64,000 nt of DNA from Persicaria tinctoria (taxonomy: Eukaryota; Streptophyta; Magnoliopsida; Caryophyllales; Polygonaceae). The DNA lies in the NCBI GenBank assembly GCA_037127255.1, contig JBANSL010000004.1, positions 12,008,967-12,072,966 of the forward strand, in the 5' to 3' direction. Of this stretch, positions 51,552-63,735 are shown piece by piece. How positions within the stretch are numbered: position 1 is the stretch's first letter; each line of letters starts with the position of its first letter. The notes under the pieces were generated by a model. That model did not search any database. It was not told the origin of the DNA and saw only the letters and a program-made list of their open reading frames with translations. Made by a program: the position numbers and the translations under genes.

Positions 51552-52211
51552 CTTCTTCTTCTCCTCTTCTTCTTCCTCCCTCGGCTTCTTTGCAGACAAA
51601 TCTACACAGCCCGATTCAGGATTTGCGACGAGGAGAGGCAGACGAGGCTGCGAGAATAGAAGACACAGGTGGAGGCGAGGAGGGTGAGGAGGAGGGAGAG
51701 GAAGGGGCTCGGCGTCGGACCACAGTTCCCCGAACCCCAAAATCAAATCCCTAATTCAACAGATCCCTAATTCGAAATTAAATCCCAAATTGAAGAAACC
51801 CAAAACAAATCCCTAATTCGACAGATCCCCGAACCCCCAAATCCCAAATCGCTGTCTCTCGCTTCTTCTTCGACTACTTCTTCCTCCTGTCGCTCCTCCT
51901 GGTTTTCGTCTCTCTCTATCTATCGCTTTGAAATGGAACCGTCTCTCTCCCTCCCTCATTTTAATTTGATAACTCTCTACTGCCGGTTACCAACAGTTAA
52001 AAACAACCGGTTGTTTTAATTGCATAAGATGGCCAGGGCTATTTTGTGCAAATTTTTCACCCCCTTGGCTATTTCTGCAAATAGGCCCATTTTTTAGGCT
52101 ATTTAGTGCAAATTCCTCTTAGTTTTAAGCATGTTCATACTCGTGGACGGATGATAATATAAAAATTAAAATTGATTAAACTAAATCTTCTTATAAAACT
52201 TCTGCTCTGTT

Positions 52212-53975
52212 TTTTTTTCAGTAGGCAAACAGTAGGGAGAATTACACAAAATGTAATTCACTCCCTGGATCATCCTGACGGATGATGGTACAAAAGTCCC
52301 TGTTAAAAGGGATGGTATTCCTATCCGTAATGATACCGGTTCTAGCTATGTAGTCAGCAACCTTGTTGGCTTCTCTGTAGCAGTGGTTGAACTCGATATG
52401 ATCGAAGTGTTCTTTGAGATGATTGATATGCTGAACTTGACGTAGGACTTCCCACCTTGTATTCTTCCCTTCCTTGATGGCTTTTAATTTATAATCTCTT
52501 GGTTGTCTCCTTCAATGACAAATCTTCTCATACCTAATCTTCTGGCGTTCTCCATACCTATTTGAATAGCATAGGCTTCGGTTTGGAGGATACTCACTCT
52601 TTCCGTTACCTGGTAAAAAAATATCCTTAATATGACCATGAGAGTCTCGGATAACTCCCCCCACCTGACAGGCGTCCGTGGGTTTCACGGAGCCATCTAC
52701 ATTATCCTTATAGATAGTTGTTTGAGGTTTAGCCCATTTTGCTCTTAATCTCTTGTTCTTTTTCCCAAGTTTAATATTTTCATGTTTTGCGTAGTTCTAG
52801 TCTTTAATGGCAGAGATAGCACTCTGAACTAGTATTTTCGGAGGGGTTGTGTTTTTTGTTTTGAAAATGTGGTTGTTTCTAGCCTCCCAGATGGAAAGCC
52901 ATATGAAGATTAGATCATTAAAATTGCGGTTGTTCTCTCTGATTTGTTCTAAATCGATTATGCTACCATCCCTGTTTGGGAGTTGAAAGTAAGTTTTCGC
53001 ACTCTGTTCATATTGAGCAATTACCTCTCTTGTATATTGGCATTCTAAGAGAAGATGGTGTAAGTATTCATTTTTGTGGTTGCATAAGCAACATTGGCTC
53101 GGGACTCTATTAAAGTATCTGTTTAGTCGTTCTTTCGTTGGGAGGCCATCTAACATGGTCTTCCAAAGAAAATTCTTTTGTCTTGGAGGTAGATTCAGAT
53201 TCCATATCCATTTTTGGTCCCTCACAATTTGTTCTCCATTTCCTAAGATAGTCTTAGCCGACTGTGTTGAGAACTTTCCAGAGGGGTCAGGTTTCCAAAT
53301 TAGCTTGTCTTGGACCTGCCAGTCTGGTATGTAGATTTTGAAGATTTCATTCTGAATGTTAGTCGGAAACATATTACGGATTAGTTGAGCATTCCAGGTT
53401 TTATTTAAGATGAGGTCACTAACCTTCATATTTGGATCATGGTTGTTTAAGAAATTTGTTAGCCGAGTGTTTGGAATCCATGGATCATTCCAGACGTTGA
53501 TAGATTGACCATTTCCTACTAACCATAAAAGTCCGTTTTCGAATTTTTCCCGGAGGGAGAGAAGTCTTCCAAATTGCCAAGAGGTGTCATGGTTTGTTCT
53601 TTGTTGAATTCCATGGTTTATTAGATACTTTTCTTTAATTATTCTTACCCAGATGTTACTATCATTTGTGTAGATTTTCCAAAGGAGTTTCATTTGGAGA
53701 CTTTGATTAAGCTCTTCTTCTTTTTTAATACCTAGACCACCTTGATGTTTGCTTTTGCAAATTTTATCCCATGAAATTAGGGGTGTATATCTTTTAGAGT
53801 GAAGCTTATTCCAGAAAAAGTTTTTATTTATTTGATCAATCTGGTTTAGAATGCCTTTTGGTAGGAGGAAGTTTTGCATCAAATAATTCGTTTTGGAACT
53901 CAAGTTTGCTTGTATAAGAACTGCTCTGCTTACTTTATTTTGCACAATTAGATTGCGTTCAAACCCAAGTTTCAA
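52212..53975 (-). mobile_element. 5'-truncated LINE with zf-RVT and RNase H
   Basis: A minus-strand frame of 392 codons (53975-52797) covers the region after the reverse transcriptase: NYLMQNFLLPKGILNQIDQ, TPLISWDKICKSKHQGGLG, SLQMKLLWKIY, then the zinc-knuckle RVT domain with WIWNLNLPPRQKNFLWKTML, GLPTKERL and CCLCNHKNEYLHHLLLEC. It ends in a stop; RNase H (GGVIRDSHGHIKDIF) follows at about 52750-52300 with frameshifts. The element ends in about nine A on the minus strand near 52212. The RT catalytic part is missing. No target duplication was found. Confidence 0.85.
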
Positions 53976-54337
53976 AGTATTTAACTACTAATATGAAGTA
54001 ATTCAACTATTAACCCCCCAAAAAGCCAAAGAGTGTGAAGTTACTAATCTCACCGATGATACTTGTATAATTACTAATGTATAAAAAAAATGCTCAAATG
54101 GAAAAAGTTTGAGAAACTTTTGATATAATATTTAATCAGTTATCATACCTTAAATAAAATGTTCAAAAATCAACAATAACAATTCAAAATGCTGCTGAGG
54201 AAACATCAACCCATATATTAAGTAAATGATATTTTTAATAGTAATAACATAATTTAAGATACGTTATTCAACTCTGCTTATCGTCATTGCAGGCAAGCTT
54301 GAAGGATTTATTTCCCTCTTTAAACCGCATTGCAGAA

Positions 54338-55958
<1,621 letters not shown>

Positions 55959-55959
55959 T

Positions 55960-56780
55960 GTATCGATCTGTGGAGACTCGGGTAAAGTTACTTCGATTTT
56001 TATAGTGATTTCAGGACTATGGAATATGTTTTTTTTTGAAGGATTATTATTAAAAACATGTACAACTTGAATTTTTAAAATTACTGACAAATACTATGTA
56101 TGTAAATTTTTAAATTGTTAAATTACGAAAAAAAAAATGAATGGATTGAAAGAATCTAATTATATACATATGTATAGGAGCCTTTTGCATTAAATGATTA
56201 CAAAAAAAATCAAACTTAATTTACATATTTACACAATTCTTCATTGAATCTACTTTCTTCATTGAATCTATTCGTATACATATGTACAAGAGTTTTTGTG
56301 CAGTAATTGTCAATTAACACATACACATGCATCTATGATCATCCTTTCAATTTAATTATAAATTAAAAATGGTTCAAGTTCAAAGATAGCTTGCACACAA
56401 AATATATCATTCCTACTCTATAATACATTCGATCATACCATTTTCTATTTAATCGTATCTATATTTTTATTATTATCTCATTGGAATTTTTCGACAGTAA
56501 ACTTATTGACTAAAATAATAAGGGAGGAAAAAAATACCATGCCACCGACTTACTTTTACGTGGCATCACCAGAAGCCTCTGTTCTACATAACGGAGTTTG
56601 AGACATATCACGTCACTCATTTACTTCTCCATCAGTAAATGAATCAATAAAAAATATAAAATCTTATATAAATACTATGTTTTTTAATCATAATTATCTA
56701 TACTACACTAAAACCAGAATCAGAACCGTCCTATGTGGCTTCATGAAAATGCTCTACTCCATATGACATCATATGGAGGA
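55960..56780. other. Upstream region of the SDR gene, AT-rich
   Basis: Promoter and 5' UTR of the dehydrogenase should lie here. I see no other gene. Confidence 0.5.
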
Positions 56781-56784
56781 TGCC

Positions 56785-57195
56785 ATTCATCCACCGCAGT
56801 GGGGATCTTCTGCAACATTGCCTATTCCCCTCCATACATCACATAATTAATTAGGTTAAATATTTATGATTGAAAAAAAAATTAAAAAAAATTTAGATTA
56901 TAAATAACAAATTATATATATTTGTATATTTTTTTGTAGAAAAAACATATTTTTAAAAATATTAAAATTATTATCATCAAGTAATCATCTTTTCAATTTT
57001 AATATTTTGTACAATAAGTTTTTTCATAAAAAAATTATACAAATATATATAATTAGTTATTTATAATATAAATATAAATTTTTGAAATTTTTTTTAATCA
57101 TAAATATTTAACCTAATATAATTTTAGGTTGTAGGGAGTGGAGTATATAAGGGGATCAGTAGGAGATCTCTACTGCATCCACCCACTTTTCCATC
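56785..57195. repeat. Long imperfect palindrome (foldback MITE)
   Basis: Two arms of about 150-190 bp (about 56790-56960 and 57000-57190) are inverted copies, including TTAGGTTAAATATTTATGAT with ATCATAAATATTTAACCTAA and flanking GGGATCTTCTGCA-like outer parts. The centre is AT-rich. If transcribed it would form a long hairpin. Confidence 0.65.
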
Positions 57196-57925
57196 TCCAT
57201 GTAAACCAATAAAAATCATCCACTGTAGGGCTTGCCACATCATCCAATTATATTCATCCCCACAAAAAATAATAAATAATAAATTACATTATACTCAAAT
57301 TCATACCCATATTATTAAATATATTAAATACTAATACTATTTTTCCTCAGATCTATATATTTCGTATTATACAATTATATTCCTTCATTGAAATACACCT
57401 CTACATTATTGACTATATTAAATACTAATTTCATATTATAAAAATAATAAATACTCATATTAGGTTTTGTTTTTTCATTTCCTTATACTTTGTATTATAT
57501 AATGTCCTAATTACTATTTCTATATAATAAAATATACAAAATAGTATACTAAGTTTGTCCATATTATGTTATACTACTATTAGGTCTATATGTCGTTCCG
57601 ATGTGTCGCCCTCTCAATTTAGTAAGCAGATGTCATGTATTTTGAATCTTTACCTTATAAAAAACATAAGTTTTAAACTTCGTTTTACCCATGCTCTGCC
57701 TCAATTGACATTTAGAACGTAGAGATGAATTCACATGGAGTTTGCGGGTTTTTTTGTTCTGCTTGGAAGTTAATCGTCAAATGATCATGCTACTTCATGC
57801 TTTGCTATATCATTTCATTTACAATCATGGACCTGTTTCTTTAAATGGCATGGACGCGGACAGAGATCAAAGACACAGTAAACAGATGAGATCAAATGGA
57901 GATATTTGGGAGTGCATTTAATATA
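57196..57925. other. AT-rich intergenic DNA
   Basis: No gene or clear element boundaries seen. Confidence 0.5.
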
Positions 57926-57929
57926 TGCA

Positions 57930-58055
57930 AAAATCTATAAAAAATAGAGTAGTTGTTGGAGTTGAGGTGATTTCTTTTTTTTTTTTTAGAGATTTTGACA
58001 TTCCGATCTCTATTTTAGAGAATTTTTACAATGGTTATTGGATTGCTCTAAAGAT
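57930..58055. mobile_element. Truncated MITE related to 24836-25275
   Basis: Shares TTAGAGATTTTGACATTC, CGATCTCTATTTTAGAGA and a TTGGATTGCTCTAA end with the earlier element. Only the right-hand part is present. Confidence 0.5.
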
Positions 58056-58203
58056 ACAGAATAACCATTCATTTTAATTTTAAAATATTCAATCTCTTCA
58101 ATTACATCCAATTTAGTCGTTTTTAAAATAAATTCTAAGATTCACCCACTATATTTATTCATTAATACGTTCAATTTTTCAATTCAACTTCTATGAAACC
58201 AAT

Positions 58204-58435
58204 ATATCATAAAAAAACTACCCAATGCATGAGAAAAGTGGTTTTTTCTCATGTTCCCCGAGCTGACAATAGAGTGGTTGACAAGGTTGCACACCTTGGC
58301 CACTCCGCCGTGAGGAGTAATGTAACATCAAACTCAGATCTTTGGGATCTCATCCAGCTGGATGCTATTGGGTAGTTTTTTTCACCCAAATTTTTACCTA
58401 ATCAAAAAAAAAAAAAAAAAAAAAAAATATCATAA
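58204..58435 (+). mobile_element. Short 5'-truncated LINE copy (RNase H tail)
   Basis: An open frame (58193-58375) ends in the last part of a LINE RNase H: VFSHVPRADNRVVDKVAHLG. A run of more than 20 A follows at 58404-58427. The 9-bp ATATCATAA occurs at 58204-58212 and again after the tail at 58427-58435, consistent with a target duplication. About 215 bp, dead on arrival. Confidence 0.7.
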
Positions 58436-58549
58436 TACATTTAACAAATCATTACTTATTGATAAAACATTACTCGGTAATGTTGTAGCGATGCCCGTGG
58501 TAGAACACTAGTGTAAGTGTAAGTGCGTGTATGTTTGGTGTACTACCAA

Positions 58550-58771
58550 TTAAGAAGTAGAATTGCAGGGCAGAGGCAGTGGAGGCCCACAAAGACATTT
58601 GTTGTGAGAATAGTCAAAGTTGGTGAGGTTGCCGAAGTTAGGGATGGGCCCACACAGACGGTTGTAGCTCACGTCAAGCCAGTTTAGGTTTAGTTTTTCC
58701 AGTGATGTTGGGATCGCACCAGACAGCTTGTTGTGCGATAGCACCATGTAGAATGCACTTCCGTAGATTTC
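58550..58771 (-). pseudogene. PGIP-like leucine-rich-repeat gene, 3' exon
   Basis: After the acceptor at 58773/58772, 74 codons encode [20 protein letters not shown], then [16 protein letters not shown] and the C-terminal cap [14 protein letters not shown]. These are the closing repeats and cap of polygalacturonase-inhibitor-type proteins, secreted LRR proteins that block fungal pectinases. The frame is phase 0 and fits the donor of the 5' exon at 62610. Compared with usual PGIPs the part between IPTSL and [13 protein letters not shown] is short by about 70 residues (roughly three repeats). The exon reads cleanly, but the gene as a whole is broken. Confidence 0.8.
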
Positions 58772-58808
58772 CTGCCACACCATTTAACATTTGCTGTAAT
58801 TAGCAAGT

Positions 58809-58925
58809 AGACCTGAGCAGATATGGACTAATCCGTCCAGTCCACCCAATCCGTTTTGTAAAATATTTGGGCTTAGGTAAGTCAATTGTCCCAAGCGGGT
58901 CGATAGGCCCGCAACTTAATCATTG
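58809..58925. mobile_element. hAT fragment in the PGIP-like intron
   Basis: Starts TAGACCTGAGCA and follows the left end of the element at 47089 for about 100 bp (including CCCAAGCGGGTCGATAGGCC). The right end is absent. It begins only about 35 bp upstream of the acceptor of the 3' PGIP exon. Confidence 0.65.
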
Positions 58926-59337
58926 AGTGTTTTTGGATTTAAAAAAGAGAAGAGATTTACTCTTGTACTGCACGCATAACTAATGCTCCATTCGTTAAAA
59001 AAATATATGGCTTTTTAAGGAGAAAAATTTTGTTTGAAAAATATATTAATTTAATTTAAGTATTTTTGTATTAATTAGGGAGATATTAGTTGTAAATAAA
59101 GAAGTACAGTAATAATTAAAGATAAAAAATGATACAGTATGCTTTAATTAACAGGAGTACTCGACAACAAATCTACTATCCTTAAATGTGTCCCGCACTC
59201 CCACCCTCCTATTCTAAAAACCCCCTCTCCTCACAACTTTCAAATTAATAAAAAAACAAAAATAAAATAAAATTGAAAAAAATTGAAAGAATTAAAAAAA
59301 AACGTAAGTTTGTAAGAGGGGATAGAGAAAGGAAACA

Positions 59338-61182
59338 TATTCGAGGAAAGATTGCATTGCAAATGAAACTCCTCTGGAAACAACCGACTTTTCTAATGCA
59401 ATCTTTTATGCTTCCCGTTTCTATCCTTGATGAACTAGATAAGGTCTACCGACAATTTTTCTGGAATAAACAGCTGTCATCGACTCCTCTTATTAGTTGG
59501 GATAAAATATGTTCGGACACCTTGGCGGGCGGTTTAGGGATATACAAAGCCGAAACTGTGAACACTGCATTGCAAATGAAACTCCTCTGGAAAATCATTG
59601 CTGAACCGACTAATGTCTGGGTTCAGGTAATCAAAGAAAAATATCTTAAAGGTATTGACTTACTTTCTTATCAACAAAAGGGTGGAACCTATTGGCAGTG
59701 GTCAAAACTGATGCCTATCCGGAAAATTTTTGCAAAAGGACTTCGATGGGTCGTTGGCGATGGTCATACGATTAACTTTTGGTCAGACTCTTGGGCCTCA
59801 AAAGGTTTGCTACTTGACCATCTGGTGCTTCCTGTTTCGGCTGATCAATTGTCTTGGAAAGTAAGCCGGTTTCTTACGAACTCAAATTGTTGGGATGTTT
59901 CTGCATTGAGAAGGGATCTTATGGATGTTCTTCCTCAACGTGTTATCGATGAGATTCTGACGGTTCAACTACCGGTTCTCCACATCACTGATAGACTATA
60001 TTGGGGTCCTAGCCCGTCTGGGTGGTTTACGACCAAGTCGGCTTCGACAATGATCCCGAATGGCTCCCAGCTGCATAACTTCCAATGTCCTTGGATTTGG
60101 AAGCTTGATGTCCCCCCCAAGATTAAGCACTTCCTTTGGAAGATTGCTCGAGATGGATTACCATCTAAGGAACGACTACAGCGTTCGCATATCTCAGTCC
60201 CTACGCCATGTATGTTCGGGGACTGCACTTTGGAAACGACCAATCATATTCTACTAGACTGCACGATGACAAAACAGGTTCTAGCTATTCTTAATATTTA
60301 CTAATTACCAGTTAATTTGAGTTACAACTTTACTAACCAAAGGAATGATATAGCTCTACAAAACATTTATGACCATATTGGTCCCAAGCTAATGTCGAAC
60401 CTTGCTTTTTGCTGGTGGGCTCTTTGGACTCACAGAAACCACCTCGTTTTTAACCCTACAAAAACTCCAAATTTTAACCGCATCAAGGCTTTACTCCTAA
60501 CTACACAACAAACTTGGATTCAAGCATCCTATTTCAATTTAAAATCGGATGATTGGGATGATAACCCTACGAGGAGTCCTCTGCTTCAAAAACATTCTAG
60601 TCATTATAAATATAAGCACCAGAGAAGACAGGTGATATGGGATAACCCCCCCCCCTTAATTATAAAAACTAAATTTCGATGGTTCTAGTCTGCAATGTGG
60701 AAAGGCATCCTTTGGTTTTGTTATCCGCAAACCGGACGCTTCTGTCATCTCCCTTAGTGGGGGTTTATGTGGTGGTATGTCTCCTATCTATGCAGAAGCT
60801 CTTGGCCGGCGTAATGGCTTGCTAAGGGCGGACTCTATGCGTTTGGATAATATCCTTATAGAGGGAGATAACCTCACAATAGTTAAAGTTCTTTTGGGTG
60901 AATGGAGTTGCCCTTGGATTATCGACATCCTGGTAACGGAGATTAGGCTACTATTGTGTAATTTTAATTCTATTTCAATTCGTCATATTTTCAGGGAAGC
61001 TAATACGGTTGCAGATTGGATTGCGCATCTGGCTTACTGTATCTCTGCCGACGAAGTTCTGGAGGCCAATGAAGAACTGCGTGTTCTCGTCCGTAAAGAC
61101 GCTCTAGGATTGGGTCAGACCGTCTGTGGTCTCCCATTCTAAATCTTTCCTTGTATTAAAAAAAAAATTATTCGAGGAAAGA
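59338..61182 (+). mobile_element. 5'-truncated LINE inside the PGIP-like intron
   Basis: Insertion 59352-61168 is flanked by identical 14-bp TATTCGAGGAAAGA (59338-59351 and 61169-61182). The frame 59273-60304 covers LMQSFMLPVSILDELDK, TPLISWDKIC, LQMKLLWKI and the RVT zinc knuckle with WIWKLDVPPKIKHFLWKIAR. RNase H follows in other frames, with YAEALGRRNGL, IEGDNLTIVK and RHIFREANTVADWIAH, ending at 61142. An A-rich tail closes it. The RT catalytic core is missing. The first 28 bp (59353-59380) repeat the segment at 59566-59593. It lies opposite in orientation to the host gene. Confidence 0.93.
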
Positions 61183-61432
61183 CGATTTTGACCAACTTTA
61201 TATGTGAAAATCATTTTAGATTATTGTCTTTCTTAATTCAATTTAGTATATAGGTAGATTCAAATTTAACAAGTCTTAATATATATTAGATGTAACGCCA
61301 CAATTCAATTACTACATTAGTTTAAGATTAATTGATAATTCGGATTAAAAAAAGTTTAAGATTGGTAATCTCAATAGCGTTATTAAAAAAAAAAAAGATA
61401 GTCTCAATAGCGTGAGTTAAATTATTACTCCG

Positions 61433-62494
61433 TAAGAGCATCTCCATAGGCTATAAATGTTATTTTAGCCTATTTTCTCTTCCATTATAGGCCATTTTCT
61501 ATTTTGGTCAAAATTTTGGTAGGGTATTTATAAATCAAAGGCCAAATTTGGCTTGGAATTTTGGAAGGCCAAATATGGATTCCACTTTTTTTTTTTAATA
61601 TTTAAAATTTATATAATTATAAAAGCATTATAATTATATATATTAATTGTGATTATAATTAAAATAAAAGTCATAACATTGTAAAATATTATCAAATTCT
61701 TTTTTTTTGGTCAGATATTATCGAATTCATATTTTATATTTGGATTATTTTTGTATCAATAATATTTTAATAAATTCACATTATTTTTTAGTGTAACATC
61801 ATCAAAATTATACATTGGATCGAAATAAATACTAGTTTGTAACCATTCTTACATTTTAAAGTATAAAACCTAAGAATAAATAACAAGTATAAAATGAAAC
61901 TACAAACTACTCAAACACATTAAAACTTAAAATTATCTAATATTTTATAGACCAACATCTCTCTCTTTATAAACATTCTTTATTCCGAAGACACTACTTA
62001 GATCGATTTTAAATACAAATTTATTATGGTTTGTTCTAAACTTATTGGCTAAAAATTGCGAATTTCAAATTTTCATAATCCATATAGCTTATAATCCACC
62101 CTGGAACTTATCAATATTACATTCTCAATCACGATAAATGGTAATGTCAGGAACTCCCTTCTCTGTCTTAATTGAGCATCATCTTCTTCATTTTACTATG
62201 TTCTGCTATGAATAAATTGTTATTTGAATACCATTAAAGTAACAAATCTTGATGGATTCATGGTAGTAAACTAAAATTGAAATATGCGGATAAGTGAGAA
62301 ATGAGGTATATAATCAATCAATGGTAATATATACATTGATTCATAGAGAATTTTCATGTTTTAGCCTAAAATATTTGGCTTACTGGGGAAACCACAATTT
62401 TTCACGATAAGCCATTTAAGAATATTCTATGGAATATTCTATTTTGGTAGACTATTTTCATCGGCCATTGTAGCATACGGGGGAGATGTTCTAA
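61433..62494. mobile_element. Tourist-like (PIF/Harbinger) element, 1.06 kb
   Basis: Element 61436-62491 begins GAGCATCTCCATAGGC and ends GGGGGAGATGTTC; TAA flanks both sides (61433-61435, 62492-62494). The interior is AT-rich and non-coding. It too lies within the intron of the PGIP-like gene. A related end occurs at 6567. Confidence 0.8.
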
Positions 62495-62609
62495 TAGAAA
62501 ACAAAAATTAACTTAAATCATTAGAAAAACAAAAAATCAAAATTAGAGCATTAATTAAATAAAAATAAAACTGAAGGCATAAATAAAAGCAAAGGATAAA
62601 GAAACATAC

Positions 62610-63202
62610 GGGTGATTTACCACCACTCTTGAAGTAGCCAAAGCTGTCAGGGATGGGGCCGGTGAGGAGGTTGCGGCTGAGGTCGAGGGAGTTGAGGCTG
62701 GTGGCGAGGGCAAGCTCCGGTGGGATAAACCCGGAGAAGCGGTTAAAGGAGAGGTCGAGGGAGTAAAGGCTTTTCATGCGGTGGAAGAAGGAAGGGATGG
62801 GGCCGGAGAGCGAGTTGGAGTCGAAAGTAGCGCTGGTAAGGTATTTGAGGTCGGCGATGGTGGGGGGTATGGTCCCGGTGAGGTTCGGGAGCTTGCGGAA
62901 GGTGAGTTGTTGGAGGTAAGGGAGGTCTCCGATGGCGGGCGGGAGGGAGCCGGCGGTGTCTAACCACTTGCCGACGTTGAGGTAGATGATGCGGTGGGTG
63001 GTGCGGTCGCACCTCACCATGTACCAGGCGCAGCAGTCGGTATCGGGGGACCATGATGTGAATTGGTAGGCGTTGTTGAAGGATTGCTTGATGCTGAGGA
63101 GCACCTTCTTGTCCTCTCCGTTGCACCGCTCTTTCACGGCGGCTGCCGCCAGGGTGGTGGAGATTAGTAGGCAGAGGAGGGTGGACTTCAAGGGGTGGCT
63201 AG
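62610..63202 (-). pseudogene. PGIP-like leucine-rich-repeat gene, 5' exon, start lost
   Basis: The minus-strand frame gives a hydrophobic signal sequence (LLCLLISTTLAAAA), the N-terminal cap KERCNGEDKKVLLSIKQSF with DTDCCAWYMVRCD, and about five LRRs from LPPAIGDLPYLQQLTFRKLP to LNSLDLSRNLLTGPIPDSFG. The donor CCC|GTATGT at 62610/62609 joins in frame to the 3' exon at 58771, making an intron of about 3.8 kb filled by hAT, LINE and Tourist insertions. The 5' border is the end of a copia LTR at 63203. No native ATG precedes the signal sequence: the nearest in-frame ATG (63233) is inside the LTR. The gene is therefore treated as disrupted. Confidence 0.82.
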
Positions 63203-63648
63203 TGTTGGACAATAATTCATATTTCACATACATGAAAATGTGTTTTTGGCTAAATTGTGGTCTCCATCTTGGGTCACCATTCCTCGACTCTACATTATCC
63301 GGGTCACGACGTGGACGTGATCCGGATCTCACATACTAGTGAGTGTGAGTGTGAGTCATAGTGTATGATCGATTGAGGATGAGGGTGTCTCGATCATACA
63401 CTAGAGTGTGTGGGTTGGTCAGTAGGTGTGATCGATTGAGCATGAGGGCGTCTCGATCACACGAGAGTGTGGTTCACCAAAGAGTGAGGTTAGTCTCTTG
63501 AGTCGAGTGGTGTATGTGAGTCTTGTATTTGTGAGAGGTGTACTTGTGTACATGATATATAATACAAGTTCTCATTTGTAAGTGGAGCCTGATCCATCCG
63601 AGTCGCACACGTGATCGAGTGATTAGATACCCCGGTTTTTCCCCAACA
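63203..63648 (+). mobile_element. Copia element 5' LTR
   Basis: A 446-bp LTR starts TGTTGG and ends CCAACA. It is followed after one base by the primer-binding site TGGTATCAGAGC (63650-63661), complementary to initiator Met tRNA. Two copies of a 40-50 bp block with TGATCGATTGAG and GTCTCGATCA occur at about 63366-63410 and 63428-63471. The left flank ends GCTAG, the candidate 5-bp target copy; the partner is outside the window. Confidence 0.88.
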
Positions 63649-63735
63649 GTGGTATCAGAGCCGAAGGTTGCGAAGGTTGTCGGAGTCGGAAAATCGGTGT
63701 AGCATTTGTTGGTGGAAGGATTCCGTGTAGACACG

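Larger units (their letters stand above)
47850..52127. mobile_element. Mutator-like element carrying host gene fragments (Pack-MULE)
   Basis: The flanks carry an identical 9-bp TTAGTTTTA (47850-47858 and 52119-52127), the Mutator target-duplication length. The ends of the 4260-bp element are related inverted repeats: left AATTTGCATAACTAGCC, right (reversed) AATTTGCACTAAATAGCC. Further copies of the TTTGCANNAAATAGCC motif lie just inside the right end. No transposase is visible. The interior contains PHD-finger exons (50760-51551), a thioredoxin-like piece (48992-49115) and a foldback with tRNA-like ends. Its gene-rich, transposase-free content fits a Pack-MULE. Confidence 0.7.

Noticed and set aside
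58480..58515. Helitron 3' end ending in CTAGT
   Set aside because: The preceding sequence does not form a convincing GC hairpin.
62743..63126. His/Pro-rich minus-strand frame
   Set aside because: Out-of-frame shadow of the PGIP-like exon.
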